Shown piece after piece: positions 33,807 to 44,412 of a stretch of DNA of 64,000 nucleotides. Made by a program: the position numbers and the translations under genes. Where the stretch lies: NCBI GenBank assembly GCA_037975125.1, contig CM075853.1:48986458-49050457 (forward strand), given 5' to 3'. Each line of letters opens with the position of its first letter. The first letter of the stretch is position 1. Source of the stretch: Latrodectus hesperus. Taxonomy: Eukaryota; Arthropoda; Arachnida; Araneae; Theridiidae. The notes below the pieces were generated by a model, which was not told the DNA's origin, searched no databases, and was given only the letters and a program-made list of their open reading frames with translations.

Positions 33807-34830
33807 CTTCTATTAAATGCGTGTTGTTACTTTTGTCTGACTAATTAAGTTAAATTTTAAAGTAAAAAAAACAATAAAAGTTTTAACTTTCACGAAGATT
33901 TTATGCACTTATAAATTTTGCTTAATAGCATTTTATAAGTAAAATAATAAGTAATGTGTTGAATAGTCTGCAAATATTACTTTATATATATTTATATTAC
34001 TAATGGCGAATGGTAGTTTAATTTGAATTCAACATTTAAACATACAATAAATATGTAAGTAATTTTAAAATAAAAACTTCCTGAATTATTTTATTTGACT
34101 GAATTTAATTGAATTTCATTCAAAAGATTTTAAAAAATTGCCCTATATTGGGTTCGATAAGAAAATATTTTCTCTTTTTAATTTATAAGCTTTTCTTCAC
34201 CATGTGCAAAATATTAGCAAATGCTTAATAGAAGAATATGTACATACAATTACGAAAAATATAGTGAGACTGATATGAGTAATGTTTTATTAATGTCGTA
34301 AAAACTTGAGTACTGAAATCAGAAATCACATTACATTGTTTGTAAAAGCGAAAGGAAATTTATCTAGATTTGAGAATTTTGTAATAATTAATTCATTAAA
34401 ATTTAAATAAAATTTTATCATTTCACAAATTTTTTGAATAAGCATTTTTATACTTTAACGTTGAAAATAAATTTGTTATTTAGTTACTTATTGAATTATT
34501 CACATGATAATCAATTTTAAAAAAAATCTTTACTCATTGGAGAAAATTTAAATTTTCATTAACTTACGCATGGATGCCGTTAAAAATGAAAATATAAATT
34601 TTACATTTAAACACCATAAAAAATATGTTTTACAATTAGAAAAAAAATTATCTGCGAGTGAATATTCCAAGCATTAAAATATAAACATTAATCAAACGTT
34701 CAATAAAAATAACCTAAGTATTAAGAAAATAAAATCTAAGATTAAAATTTTTGGGTCAAAAAGCTCAATTTTAGTCTTAATTACTATGTTCAGTTTAATA
34801 ATAAAAGGAGCAAATAAAGATTCATCTTAC

Positions 34831-34894
34831 CACAACTTAAGTTGAAGCAAAGGATCACCAAGCAAAAAAATCTTGAGTCCAGTTTCATATCCAT
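34831..34894 (-). CDS. Ly6/uPAR gene, exon 1 (start and signal peptide)
   Basis: The first coding exon of gene 2. On the - strand the ATG at 34894 begins MDMKLDSRFFCLVILCFNLS, ends with Cys plus one G, and meets a consensus GTAAGA donor (GT at 34830-34829). The phase-1 G joins exon 2 to give ...NLSCVLSLKCYVC. The short basic start and hydrophobic core are a typical signal peptide, with cleavage expected just before LKCYVC. An in-frame TAA lies 63 nt upstream (34957-34955), so this is the true first ATG region; the second Met (residue 3) is the only alternative. The assembled protein is 144 residues: signal peptide, about 90-residue domain with 10 cysteines, and hydrophobic C-terminus. Arthropod relatives (quiver/sleepless, boudin, crooked, atilla families) are GPI-anchored and act at membranes or septate junctions; which subfamily this is, I cannot say. 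Confidence 0.9.
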
Positions 34895-35070
34895 GCTAAT
34901 CGAATGAGCCGGTGACAAAAAGAAAGTGTTCTCTTTTCGTTCTGTCAGGAGAGTTTACCTTCCTCCACTTCAAGGTGATTCAAAAACATCTCAACTCAAG
35001 CAAATCATCCGTTCTCAAAGGCCTCAGACATCATTATCTACTTCCAGGAAAGATGAAAGGCCAAGCAAGG
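34895..35070 (-). promoter_or_regulatory. Ly6 5' UTR and possible promoter-proximal region
   Basis: A less AT-rich block directly upstream of the Ly6 start codon, standing out from the surrounding sequence. It contains GGAAG-type motifs (for example TTTCCTGGAAGTAG on the - strand near 35040-35055). I see no clear TATA box at a fixed distance, so the transcription start is not placed. Confidence 0.4.
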
Positions 35071-35405
35071 AAATATGAATACTAATCTTTACGAACTTAT
35101 TTCATTGATAAGATCATTATTAAAAAAAGGTGCTTCATAATTTTTTACCCTGAAAATTATTTTCTAAACATTTTCAGAGTAAAAAGTATTAAACACATTT
35201 ATGTAAAAATTTAACATTTTTTTACATTATCTCAAATAAAATAAGTAGTTAAACTGTTTTTTCTTTTTACTTGCCAATTTTTCTTCCATTAGTAATGATA
35301 AAAAAATTCTATAAAGAAAAATGGTGCACTTTTTGACCAAAGTTATAATTTTATTCAAGTGACTTTTTTTAATTTACCTAAATAAGGTTAAAATATTTTT
35401 CATTA
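35071..35405. other. AT-rich, nothing recognised
   Basis: AT-rich stretch between the Ly6 5' region and the solo LTR. No gene or repeat was seen. Confidence 0.5.
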
Positions 35406-35409
35406 ATAT

Positions 35410-35740
35410 TGTCGCGTAGATGAAGTGAACGTAGTAAAGCCAATGGAAACGAAAGCGCTCAAGATTATATATAAATCAAGATTTTATTATTATTCTATCT
35501 CAATCAGTCGCTACTTATATACAGTTTTGGAACCTTCCAGACTTGGAAGGCCCGCAGAAAATTGCAAACTGAAATTTACATGAAATTACACAATTAACTT
35601 AAATTAACAAAGCAAACAGAAATGAATTTTTACGAAACTTGCCTCGCTTGCTTTTAGCCCCACAACTTCTGGCTCACAAGTCCGATGTTTTTCCGACTGA
35701 GCCACGAAGTCCTTGATCGAGAGGAATAATTTTCGCTACA
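35410..35740 (-). mobile_element. Solo LTR (331 bp)
   Basis: Read on the - strand it begins TGTAGCGAAAATTATTCC and ends ...CATCTACGCGACA, with TG...CA termini. It has a TATA-like CTGTATATAAGTAGC and a downstream AATAAAATCTTG poly(A) signal, the usual R-region layout of an LTR. Flanks are ATAT on both sides (35406-35409 and 35741-35744), a 4-bp duplication consistent with Gypsy. No internal region is present. It is not the same LTR as in the element at 38123-42617. Confidence 0.72.
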
Positions 35741-35744
35741 ATAT

Positions 35745-36730
35745 AATATTGCTGAATAAATTCCTTCAGAAAACAAACCGGATTACAAACCCTTAACCGC
35801 GTGAAAAATCTTAAATTTTATATATTTGAATATTAATTTGTTTTAATGTCTTTTTAGTTTAGGTCCTTTTCATGAAAACTTAGACATCATAAGCATCTGG
35901 AAGGACACAATTTTAAAATTTGTATTTTATGACAAAACAATTATCTTTAAATTATGTGTATGAATGTACATTTCATTTGAATTTATTAATGAAAACTAGC
36001 TTTTCTGTTTTTTATAAAGTAAATCCAAATACTTTTTAAAGTAAGCCAAAATTTTTTAATGAAATTAATCTATTTCATGCTACTTTAGCAATTGTAAATT
36101 TCGTAAGGAATTTCAGCAAAACCACTGTAATTTGCCTTAGGAGAGAACATTTTATGAATAGTTGGTTGTATTCATCCATCGGAAGAGAAGAAATTTCTAA
36201 AACACGCAGTCTTATTTCGTAAAATATGTTAATGAAGAAACTAGAAATTCAATATCCATTTTCCATTGTTTAACTGTTGATAGAACCAAAACATTTCTTC
36301 TTCTTTTTATTTTTTAAAGCGTATTTTTATCATTAGGCAACTGAAAAACTGGACTTTGAGCTTCAGTTGAATAAAAAATATTTCAACTGAAATATTACAG
36401 AATTCTTTTAAAATATCCTTTACAGAGCTTACTTAACGTATTCAACTCTCAATCAATTCAATGCAGCTACGTTAACTGAGTCGATGCATATATAAATTTA
36501 TGCTACTCATTATTACTTTTTTTAGGATATTATGAATATTATGCATTTTTTTGGTTCGTACAATTCACAAACACAATAGGAATTAAAGACAATTACAAGA
36601 AATACAGCCGAGGTGTATAATTAAATATTCCCGATAAATCATCAATAGTCCATAAAATAGATTATTTTTTTCAAATATATTTTAAAAAACAAACAAACTT
36701 TGAGGTTGACCTTCATTTCATTATGAACCA
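35745..36730. other. AT-rich intergenic, nothing recognised
   Basis: No coding or repeat structure was seen between the solo LTR and the LINE. Confidence 0.5.
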
Positions 36731-36737
36731 TCAAGTA

Positions 36738-37970
36738 AAAAGCTTCAGAATTTGATGGAAGAAATGTATAGATATAAGATAGATCTACTGCAGGTACAGG
36801 AAGTTGACGGATCGGAAAAAAGAATTATTGAGAAGAAGAACTACATTGCTTTCTATAGCTGTCGTGAGAAATACCAAAGTTTTGGAATGGGATTTTTGGA
36901 GAACAAACGAATAAAACGTCTACTCATTGATTTTAAACCCTTTTTCTGAGACTTTTCACGATTCGATTAAAGAAAGTCTTCTTCAACTATTGTATAACTT
37001 GCAATCACGCACCAACTGAAGAAAAAGATGATTTGGAAAAGGACTCTTTTTAGAGTCATTTAGACACATTATACACGCACTGCTCTAAAAATAACATCAA
37101 AGTTATTATGGGTCATAACATCAAGGTTGTTTCATTGCAAAAATTGGAAGAGAGGGAGAATTTAAACCTATAATTAGAAATAAAGGCCTATATGAAGCTG
37201 CTAGCGATAATGATATTAGCTGTAGCAACTGAGCCACAGTAAAAGGGGAATGAGAAGCGCATCTTCCCTATCCGATGGGGAATCTAGCTCAGTTGCTATT
37301 TGGATGCGGTCGAATGAAGACCGTATTGGCACCAGAGTATTATGGTGTGGAACTTATATTTTATGGAAATCAATCATGAAAATTGTTATTTGTTAAATCG
37401 TTATTGTTAGATTATTGATTGTTAAATTGTTAAAATAAAATATTAAAGACAATAGGACTTATTAATGAATAAAATCACGTAACCAAAACGTAACGCAACA
37501 ATAGCCTCAGAAGTACTATGTTTCCACACAAATACATACATAGACTAACATGGAGGTCACCTGACCATAACACTTTTAATCTAATTCATCATGCTCTGAT
37601 TGACTCTAGACATCTCTCTAATCTTCTGGATGTCAAGACCTTTAGAGGAACTAACATTAACTCGGACCCCTACTTAGTTGCGGTTGAAATTCGAGCCAGA
37701 ATATCAAATTACAAAAATACTAAAAGAAAATGTGAAACTAAGATCAATTATATAAGATTAAAGGACTCGAAGGTAACCAAAAATTTCAAAAAGGAAATAA
37801 CAATAAAAAAAATCCATACCATAGATTTTGATTCAAATGGAAACCCTAAATCTATATGGAGGAAAATTAAGAAGTTTTTTTCAGACACGACACTGCAGAG
37901 TAGGTTGAAAGACCTGTACGAAAAATATCAAAAAAAGACTGGTTCAATGATGAGTGCCAGTTGGTAACTG
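36738..37970 (+). pseudogene. LINE apurinic-type endonuclease remnant
   Basis: First piece: KLQNLMEEMYRYKIDLLQVQ...KKNYIAFYSCREKYQ...FGMGFLENKRIK with LLIDFKPF, then in shifted frames NHAPTEEKDDLEKD and VIMGH. After the inserted LTR: MFPHKYIHRLTWRSPDHNTF, LIHHALIDSRHLSN, DVKTFRGTNINSDPYLVAVE and RARISNYKN. The 'WxSPDxxTxNxIDHxLID' and 'SDHxLV' blocks are C-terminal catalytic motifs of APE endonucleases; here the first is altered to LIHHALID and the second to SDPYLV, so catalysis would be lost. Confidence 0.85.
37221..37500 (+). mobile_element. Solo LTR inside LINE endonuclease (280 bp)
   Basis: Interrupts the endonuclease frame. Ends TGTAGCAACTGAGCC... and ...CGTAACGCAACA (TG...CA), with AATAAAATATTAAAG as a poly(A)-type signal near the 3' end. 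Flanks TTAGC (37216-37220) and ATAGC (37501-37505) match at 4 of 5 positions. It is probably a Gypsy or BEL solo LTR. The internal CTCAGTTGCTA / TAGCAACTGAG inverted pair is odd. Confidence 0.6.
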
Positions 37971-38122
37971 AAAGCAAAAATAATGTTTTCAAGGCATCAA
38001 GTATCAAAAGAGATTTACTAGAAGCTTAGTAGGGAATTATAAAGAAGCCAAGAAAAAAAAAGTTCATAAAAAATAAAATAAAATAAAAAAAACAAAAAAA
38101 ACCCATTAATTTAGGAAGACCT
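37971..38122 (+). other. LINE linker sequence before the Gypsy insertion
   Basis: Decayed LINE sequence with an A-rich stretch (38040-38100), running up to the ACCT target site at 38119-38122. Confidence 0.55.
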
Positions 38123-38332
38123 TAAGGAGATTTGTATGTTATGTTAAAATAAACATCACCAACACGATATTATCCCCTTCAAACAATTTTATTCAATTTC
38201 CTTTACTATTGTAGAATTTCTGTAATTTCCAATCGTGTACTGCTGACTGCACACTCTTTTTTCCTGATCCTTCTTACTAAAGCTACAAAAATTTACTTGG
38301 CGCGATCACGCCAAACTCTGGGATTCACTACA
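38123..38332 (-). repeat. 3' LTR of the Gypsy element
   Basis: Read on the - strand it starts TGTAGTGAATCCCAGAG and ends ...CATACAAATCTCCTTA. It matches the other LTR with scattered substitutions and small indels. Confidence 0.93.
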
Positions 38333-38350
38333 GAGTATCCCCCTCAGTGA
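38333..38350 (-). other. Polypurine tract of the Gypsy element
   Basis: On the - strand CACTGAGGGGGATACTC lies immediately before the 3' LTR: a G-rich purine run at the position where plus-strand priming occurs. Confidence 0.65.
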
Positions 38351-38387
38351 CAGAGGGCAATTACAGGGGGCAATTAGTCCAATGGAA

Positions 38388-38389
<2 letters not shown>

Positions 38390-38429
<40 letters not shown>
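38390..38429. repeat. (TA)n microsatellite within the Gypsy element
   Basis: About 40 bp of TA a short distance inside the 3' LTR. It must have expanded after insertion or been present in the parent copy. Confidence 0.95.
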
Positions 38430-38434
<5 letters not shown>

Positions 38435-38579
38435 TAAATATTACTTAAAAAAATAGCAACAAAATTACAAAAGAACAAACACAATTGAAAAATTTGTATA
38501 AACATAGAAACAATCATATATAAAATTTAAAAAAAATGCAAATGAGAGATTTAATTAAAATATTAAAATAAAATAATTA

Positions 38580-39715
38580 ATAAGTAATGTAAGTGGAAAG
38601 TTTCTTTCGAAAATGTACACGTCTCCCTGATCTGGTTACAGTTTTGTGCATTTTACCAACTGATGAATTTTTATCATCAGGTATTGGTTTGCTGGCGTTA
38701 GACACTGGTTCAGTGGATGTTTCTGTAAGAAGATGTGCCAGTTTTACACGGTCAAGAGAATCAATAAATTTCTTTCCATTAATATCAATGGTAATAGTCT
38801 TGTCAGTTCATCATAAGACTTCATGAGGACCGGAGTAGGGTTGGCACAATGGAGGACGCACACGATCGATTCTCAAGAAAACATGTGTGCATGATTTCAA
38901 CAATGGATGCACATAATATCGATCAGTTTAGTGGACGGATGTTGCAATAGGATTTAGTTGTTGCATAACGTTTCGAAGATTAGTGATAAAATCATTGTTA
39001 CAGGATGGAATTGCTGCCATGTCCACCATGTCACTAGGAAGACGCAAAGTAATACCATACACAAGCTCTGCACAAGAAATTTGCAAGTCTTGTTTAACTG
39101 CTGTTTGGATGCCCAAAAGAATGACAAGGATTATCTCCGACCAATTATCATTTTCATAAGCTTTAATTGCTGATTTTAGATGGCGATGAAATTTCTCTAC
39201 AATTCCGTTTGAAATCGGATGGTAAGGAGTTGTTTTAATAACCTAACATGCGAGTAAATTCATCATACATAGCTGAAAGCAGTAGGGGTCCTTGTTCAGA
39301 GGTAATTACGGATAGACATCCGAATCGTGCAGTCAAGCTGTTGAATATTTCACGGCAAACAGTCTTTGCAGAAATATCTGAAATGGGTATTGCTTCTAGC
39401 CATCTGGTGAAACGGTAAATTATTGTCAAAAGGTAATAGCAACTACCAGAGTTCGGTAGTGAGCCTATGATATCTACATGGATATTTGAGAAACGAGCAT
39501 CTGGAAGAGAAAATGTACCTAAAGGCGTTTTAGTGTGTCATTGTACCTTCGATCGTTGGCATGGTTCACGGCATTGAACCCATGATTTTATTTGTCGTTT
39601 CATCTTAGGCCAAACATACCTGGAACAAATTAATTTTATTGTTGCTGCTATTCCAGGGTGAGAAAGATTGTGCAAATGATCGAAAATCAATTTGTGGAAA
39701 GAGAAGGGTACAAAA
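38580..39715 (-). pseudogene. Gypsy integrase remnant
   Basis: On the - strand, in several frames: a zinc-binding HHCC-type region (about 39560-39690), then a core with DIIGSLP (first catalytic Asp, near 39460), TIIYRFTRWLEAIPI, the second catalytic position where the Asp expected in 'SDQG' reads as Glu (SEQGP), an 'NGIVEKFHRHLK' block with the catalytic Glu near 39190, and a C-terminal tail to about 38590. The Asp-to-Glu change and stops indicate an inactive copy. Confidence 0.85.
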
Positions 39716-39732
39716 GGACGCAGCGTTCCAGT

Positions 39733-40545
39733 TCAAATATCACGCATCAATTCACAATGAGAAAAATGACAAGGTTTTAATTCCAGTTTAAGAGAGGTGG
39801 TATTAGATTGCAGAAAATTTTGTATCTCTGGATCAGTTTTCTGTGCTTTTGCAAATTCATCAAAGCTTAAATTTGGAAATTTTTTAATAGAATCGATTTC
39901 AATTCTAGTGAGTGCATCAGCAAACCACGTTTTTACAATCTTGTACATGCCTAATGTCAGTTGAATACTGAGAAATAAAATCTAAATGGCGTAATTGCCG
40001 TGGAGAACATTTATTAGGGTTTTGCTTAAAAGCGTGAGTCAACGGTTGTTGGTCTGTGTACAATATAAAATTTCTGCCTTCTAATAAGTGTTTGAATTTT
40101 TTTATAGCAGAATAAACTGCAAACAATTCTGTATCATAAGTGGACCATTTTTGTTGACTTTTATTAAGTTTCATTGAAAATAAAGCTATTGGTTCGGATG
40201 TCCTTTCCGATAACTTACTTATAGTGCCTCCTACAGAAAAATCTGAGGTAACGACCGAGAAGTTCACCTGAGCTCCAGGAATACAATGTCTTAAAAGAGT
40301 GGCTTTGGCAATCGCATTTTTGGTGTTAATAAAGGCTTTTTCTGCATCTTCATTCCATGTAAGTTGTTCGGATAATTTACGAGCATTAGAATGAGATTTT
40401 TTTTTATTTCTTTGTCCTTCCAAAAACTGAACAATGGATGCAAGTATATGAGCAGCTTTAGGAATAAAGCATCGATAAAAGTTAAACATTCCAAAAATCT
40501 TCGCAACTGCTTTAATGTTTCTGGTTTAGGAAAATCTAATATGCA
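39733..40545 (-). pseudogene. Gypsy connection and RNase H remnant
   Basis: Starts at ILDFPKPETLKQLRRFL, the usual beginning of the connection region just after the polymerase thumb. It continues FNFYRCFIPKAA, LTWNEDAEKAF, then RNase H blocks (VVTSDFSVGGTISK, WSTYDTELFAVYSAIKKFKH, FILYTDQQPLTHAF, RQLRHLDFISQY) and ADALTRIE. Asp, Glu and Asp at the expected RNase H positions are visible. There are frameshifts near 40470 and 39935. Confidence 0.87.
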
Positions 40546-40920
40546 TTTAACTTTATCTTGTAGATCTGGAACCAATTTAAAATAATGGAGAAAATCTGCT
40601 CCTAAAATTGGTGTACTAACATTGGCTACTAGAAATGTCCAAGTAAAATTTCTTTTCAAATTAAAATTTAAAGAGAGTGTCTTTTGTCCAGAAAAATTAG
40701 TTACTGAAGAACTTGAAGCTAAAAGCGTTTGTTGTGAAGAATTTTGCTTTTGGTAATTGTTAGCAGGGATTAAAGACACGTCAGAGCCAGTATCGACCAG
40801 AAATGAAACATTTAATGTCCGGTCGCGAATGAACAGGCGACGTGATTCGCGAGGCAAAGAATATGTCGCCTCTATTCTTTGCTGCATTCGTTTTCCTGCC
40901 ATGCACAAGGCTTAACGTAT
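40546..40920 (-). pseudogene. Gypsy aspartic protease remnant
   Basis: The - strand frame reads RLFIRDRTLNVSFLVDTGSD with the active-site DTGSDVSLIP, and ends with the flap/core motif ILGADFLHYFKL typical of Gypsy proteases. Immediately after LVPDLQDKV it runs in frame into connection-region sequence, with no intervening polymerase domain (no YxDD, no fingers or palm motifs). Confidence 0.87.
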
Positions 40921-41099
40921 TTATCATCTCTACATTTCTTTCCGAAACGTCTGTGATACCAGCAAATGGAAAAATTTCATTTGTGGGAATTACTTTTTTC
41001 ACGACTGCTTTGGTTACGACGATATGGAGAACGACTATGAGAAAAAGAAAGTTGATCAATTCGTTTATTTAATTTTCCAATTTCGCGAAATATTTTATT

Positions 41100-41922
41100 T
41101 TCGAAAGATTTATCTTTTTTAGAAACTTAAAATGTTTCAACAGGAGATGGCGTAACATAGATGATGCGATCGGAAATTTCAGCAGCTTTCTTTACTGTTA
41201 GATCAGAAACTGCAGCTAAAATAATTTGAACATTGTATGGCAATCGCTGTAAAAATAGTTCTAACATTAGTTTATCGGGAACATTATGTGGTTCTGCGCG
41301 ATGCTTCATATTTCGTAAAAGTTCTGTTGGTTTGCGCGATCCTAATTCTTCCCCTAATAATAGGTTTCACATTTCTTGTTGCGATGATTCTCCCGAGCGG
41401 TTTAATAATTCCTGTTTAATCTGTTGGTATAGATTGGTTGCATCCGGTTTCATAAGTACATCACGAACTAATGATGCAGTATCGGCAGAAAGATGGGAAA
41501 CAATATAATTATGTTTAGTTATCGGTTCTGTAATGGGTTTTGGTGTGGCAAGAGCAAACGTGCTTTCACACATAACAAACCATAATGCGGGATCAGATCT
41601 GTTGTTGTCGTGTACCAGCTAGGCTGGCATTATGGGGTGCGCTGCTCCACTTTTCCAACTGAACCATTTTAGGTGTGGAGTCCGACTTCTTCAGTACACA
41701 CATGCCATAGAAACCCGTTTATAGGGTAGGCAACCATTCACAATGCATTCATACAATTAAAAGAACAAAGACAGGATACATAGAGAAAGAAAGTACATCC
41801 ATGCCCGAACCGGGATTCGAGCCCAAGGACCTATCCGCAGTCAGACACGCTGACCACTTATCAGGTTGGGCGGCATCAGATCTGTTACATACAGGAATTT
41901 GAACAGCATTAACTTTAGCCAT
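41100..41922 (-). pseudogene. Gypsy gag remnant, split by a SINE
   Basis: Likely start at ATG 41922 (MAKVNAVQIPVCNRSD), then the SINE, then PALWFVMCESTFALATPKPI, HNYIVSHLSADTASLVRDVL, YQQIKQELLNRSGESSQQEM and, after a frameshift, LFLQRLPYNVQIILAAVSD. This is the Gypsy-type gag found in arthropod elements (capsid-like helices with a conserved LP...LFLQRLP block). A basic, serine-rich segment and a degraded zinc-knuckle region follow toward the protease. Confidence 0.82.
41604..41874 (-). mobile_element. SINE family B, copy 3, inside Gypsy gag
   Basis: Reverse-orientation copy: box B appears as GGGATTCGAGCC on the + strand and the tail as GTTGTTGTCGTG. It is flanked by an exact 12-bp duplication ATCAGATCTGTT (41592-41603 and 41875-41886). 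It is more diverged from copies 1 and 2 than they are from each other. It inserted after the Gypsy element. Confidence 0.95.
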
Positions 41923-42383
41923 GATACAAGAATTAAGAACAAAATTGCGTTATATTTAACTGTTAGTAATAATAATGAATATATTTTAAATTACATAATA
42001 AGAATTATACATATTTTAAGGATTTATAATAATTAATGAACCTCTAAACAATTATAAAACGTAAATAAGAAAAATGAAAGCCATAATGAAATCGAATATG
42101 ATATTAGAATCAGAAAAATTACGCATTTTAGTTTCAAAGCAAAAGCACAGAATATATATAAAGAAACAGAAATAAAAAAAACACTTCTCTGCGATTCCCC
42201 TCTCGCTCTTTTCGAGACACGCCACAAGAAGACGCACCCCGGTAATAAATCACCACCACTTGAAAAACGTTACCGCCGCACAGAAAGAGCATCAGTAGTT
42301 TCGATTCATCTTTTTCAACAGGCGAAAATTAGCCGATAATTTTAAAGCAGGTTGATATCCGTATATTATAGTCACCAATGAAG

Positions 42384-42399
42384 ACGACCAGGTCACCAT
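42384..42399 (-). other. Primer-binding site of the Gypsy element
   Basis: On the - strand, TGGTGACCTGGTCGTC directly abuts the 5' LTR. The TGG start is the standard complement of a tRNA CCA end. The particular tRNA was not identified. Confidence 0.65.
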
Positions 42400-42617
42400 T
42401 AAGGAGATTTGTATGTTATGTTAAAATAAACATCACCAACTTGATATTATCTACTTGAAACAACTTTATTCAATTTCCTTTTTCTTTACTATTGCAGACA
42501 TTCTAAAATTTCCAATCGTGTACTACTGGCATAGCACATTCTTTTTTCCTTATCCCTCTTACTAGGGTTACAAAAATTTACTTGGTGTGATGGCGCCAAG
42601 CTCTGGGATTCACCACA
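42400..42617 (-). repeat. 5' LTR of the Gypsy element
   Basis: Starts (- strand) TGTGGTGAATCCCAGAGC and ends CAAATCTCCTTA. It is 218 bp against 210 bp for the 3' LTR, with visible substitutions and small indels, so the insertion is not recent. Confidence 0.93.
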
Positions 42618-42621
42618 ACCT

Positions 42622-44400
42622 CTTTAAGTATACAGAACATCTAAGGGAAACAATGAAAGCAGAACTTTCTGCAGTTTAATCAATAACAACCAAAAAGATC
42701 ATAAAACAAGAAAGACTCTCTGCAGATATAAGAATGGACAACTTATTAGCGTTGACGTTGGTACATTGGAAAGATAGAAAGAGTATTTCAAGGATCTACT
42801 TAACATTGTGACGTATCAAAATAAGAGGCATTTCTAAGCTAGTTATTTATTACATTTAAACAAACACACCACATACAAAGACAAAATATTGCACTCATAT
42901 TTACAAATAATCACATAGAAGAAAATAAAAATTTAGGCTGTCTCCGCACAGAGACATTCACCTTCTCTCTTTGAAGTTCAATGACTGGCTCTCTGATTTT
43001 TTTCTTCCACGCGCTTCAGATTCCCATTTGACGTTTTCTCCAGTAGGAAAGCAAGGATTCTTTACTTTACAACATTAACATTGTGAGAGTAGACCTCAGT
43101 CCACGCTAGTCGCATCCCATCTAAGAAACAACAGATATACCTTCACCTTCTTTGGAAGAGATAACATCTACTCTAAATAAAATGAAATGGATTAAAAAGC
43201 CTGAATCCGATCATATCTCGACAGAATTGTTGAGTATTAGAGGCCCTTCCCTGCGAAATATTCTACATATGATTATATCATCTATTTAGGAGGATGATGT
43301 CATGGCATCAATCTGAACTTATGACATATTATGCCCCATTCGTTAAAAAAAAGATGCGACAGTTTGCAATAACTGGGTAATCTGGGGTAACCAGTAACAC
43401 TGCTTAACCCTATTTATAAGGTATTCTCAAATTTACTATTTAACAGGCTTTCTCCTGTGGTCGAAAACGCAGTAGGAGATTATCAGTGTGATTTTAGATA
43501 AGGAAAATCTACTTGCGAACAAATCTTTAAACTGTATCAAAGTTTGAAAACTCCAAAGAATTTGAAATCGACTTACACTATCTATTTATTGACTTCAAGG
43601 CTGCGTAGGATAGTGATGGCAGACAAATGCTTCTAGGAGCTCTTGTAGAGTTGATAATTACAGAAAAATTGATTTATTCGACTTATTAAGCTAACTCTCA
43701 CAGAGACCTTGTCATTTGTTAAAATATCTGGGAAACTCATGAATATTTTAAAAATAAAAAAAATGGGGTGAAACGCGGAGATGCCCTCGTTAGTCCGCTC
43801 ATCAATTTAGCTGTAGAATGGAAAATTCTGTAAGTAAGACTAGAGCAACAAATTTTACAAATATTGTACGAATTCTCGCAAATGCAAATGATGTTGTGAT
43901 TATTTCAAGAACAAGCAAAGCAGTGTGTGAAGCGTTCATTACATGGACACAATAAGCAGCCAAAATACACCTGCACATAAACGTAGAAAAGACGAAGAAT
44001 ATGCCAGTAACTAAAGCATTAGCAAATATCAAATACTTGGAAGTTGAGAATTACAAGTTTGGGGTGGTTGATAACTTCACTTACCTTATGTCAAGTGCCA
44101 AAGATCAAAATTATTTAGACTCAGAAATTAGAAGACTCTTAACAGAGGCTTATCGCTGTCTTAATGGCTTGAAACTCTTTTTGCGCTCAAAGTTAATTAA
44201 AAAAAGATAAAACTGACACTTTATAAATCCATTATAAGACCAATTGCTCGGAGACCTGGACACTTACCAAATCCCAAAAAATCAGCTAATATTTTCGAAA
44301 GAAAAATACTCAGGAAAATGTTTGGTAAAGTTAATATTGATGGTCTGTGAAGACATAAATAGAATAATGAATTATATACTCTACATAAGGAAATTGGCAT
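42622..44400 (+). pseudogene. LINE reverse transcriptase remnant
   Basis: In shifting + frames: MKWIKKPESDHISTELL (the start of the polymerase fingers, near 43180), HYLFIDFKAA near 43570-43605 (the FxDFxxA block with the first catalytic Asp), GVKRGDALVSPLI near 43770-43800 (the RQGD-type block), and, past a decayed YADD region, ETWTLTKSQK with FERKILRKMFG near 44250-44330, characteristic of the thumb/C-terminal part of this LINE class. There are many stops. Confidence 0.82.
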
Positions 44401-44412
44401 TGTAAGATTTGT

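Larger units (their letters stand above)
31873..34830. other. Ly6 intron 1, 5' part
   Basis: AT-rich intronic sequence holding a (TA)n array and one perfect hairpin (listed separately). The - strand frames at 33130-33363 are low in complexity and unrecognised. Confidence 0.5.
38123..42617 (-). mobile_element. Ty3/Gypsy LTR retrotransposon lacking the polymerase domain
   Basis: Two LTRs (38123-38332 and 42400-42617) of the same sequence bound an internal region read on the - strand: gag, protease, connection/RNase H, integrase. This order (integrase last) is Ty3/Gypsy. The target duplication is ACCT (38119-38122 and 42618-42621). The reverse transcriptase palm and fingers are absent: protease joins in frame to the connection region near 40545. 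Frameshifts and stops occur elsewhere, and a SINE interrupts gag. No env-like frame follows integrase. The element is 4495 bp including the 271-bp SINE. Confidence 0.93.

Noticed and set aside
37221..37500. A tRNA-derived SINE interrupting the LINE endonuclease
   Set aside because: No box B and no SINE tail. TG...CA ends with a near-matching short duplication fit a solo LTR better.
38333..38930. An env-like gene after the Gypsy integrase
   Set aside because: The - strand sequence here is the integrase C-terminal tail, then a TA repeat and the polypurine tract. No membrane-protein-like frame was seen.
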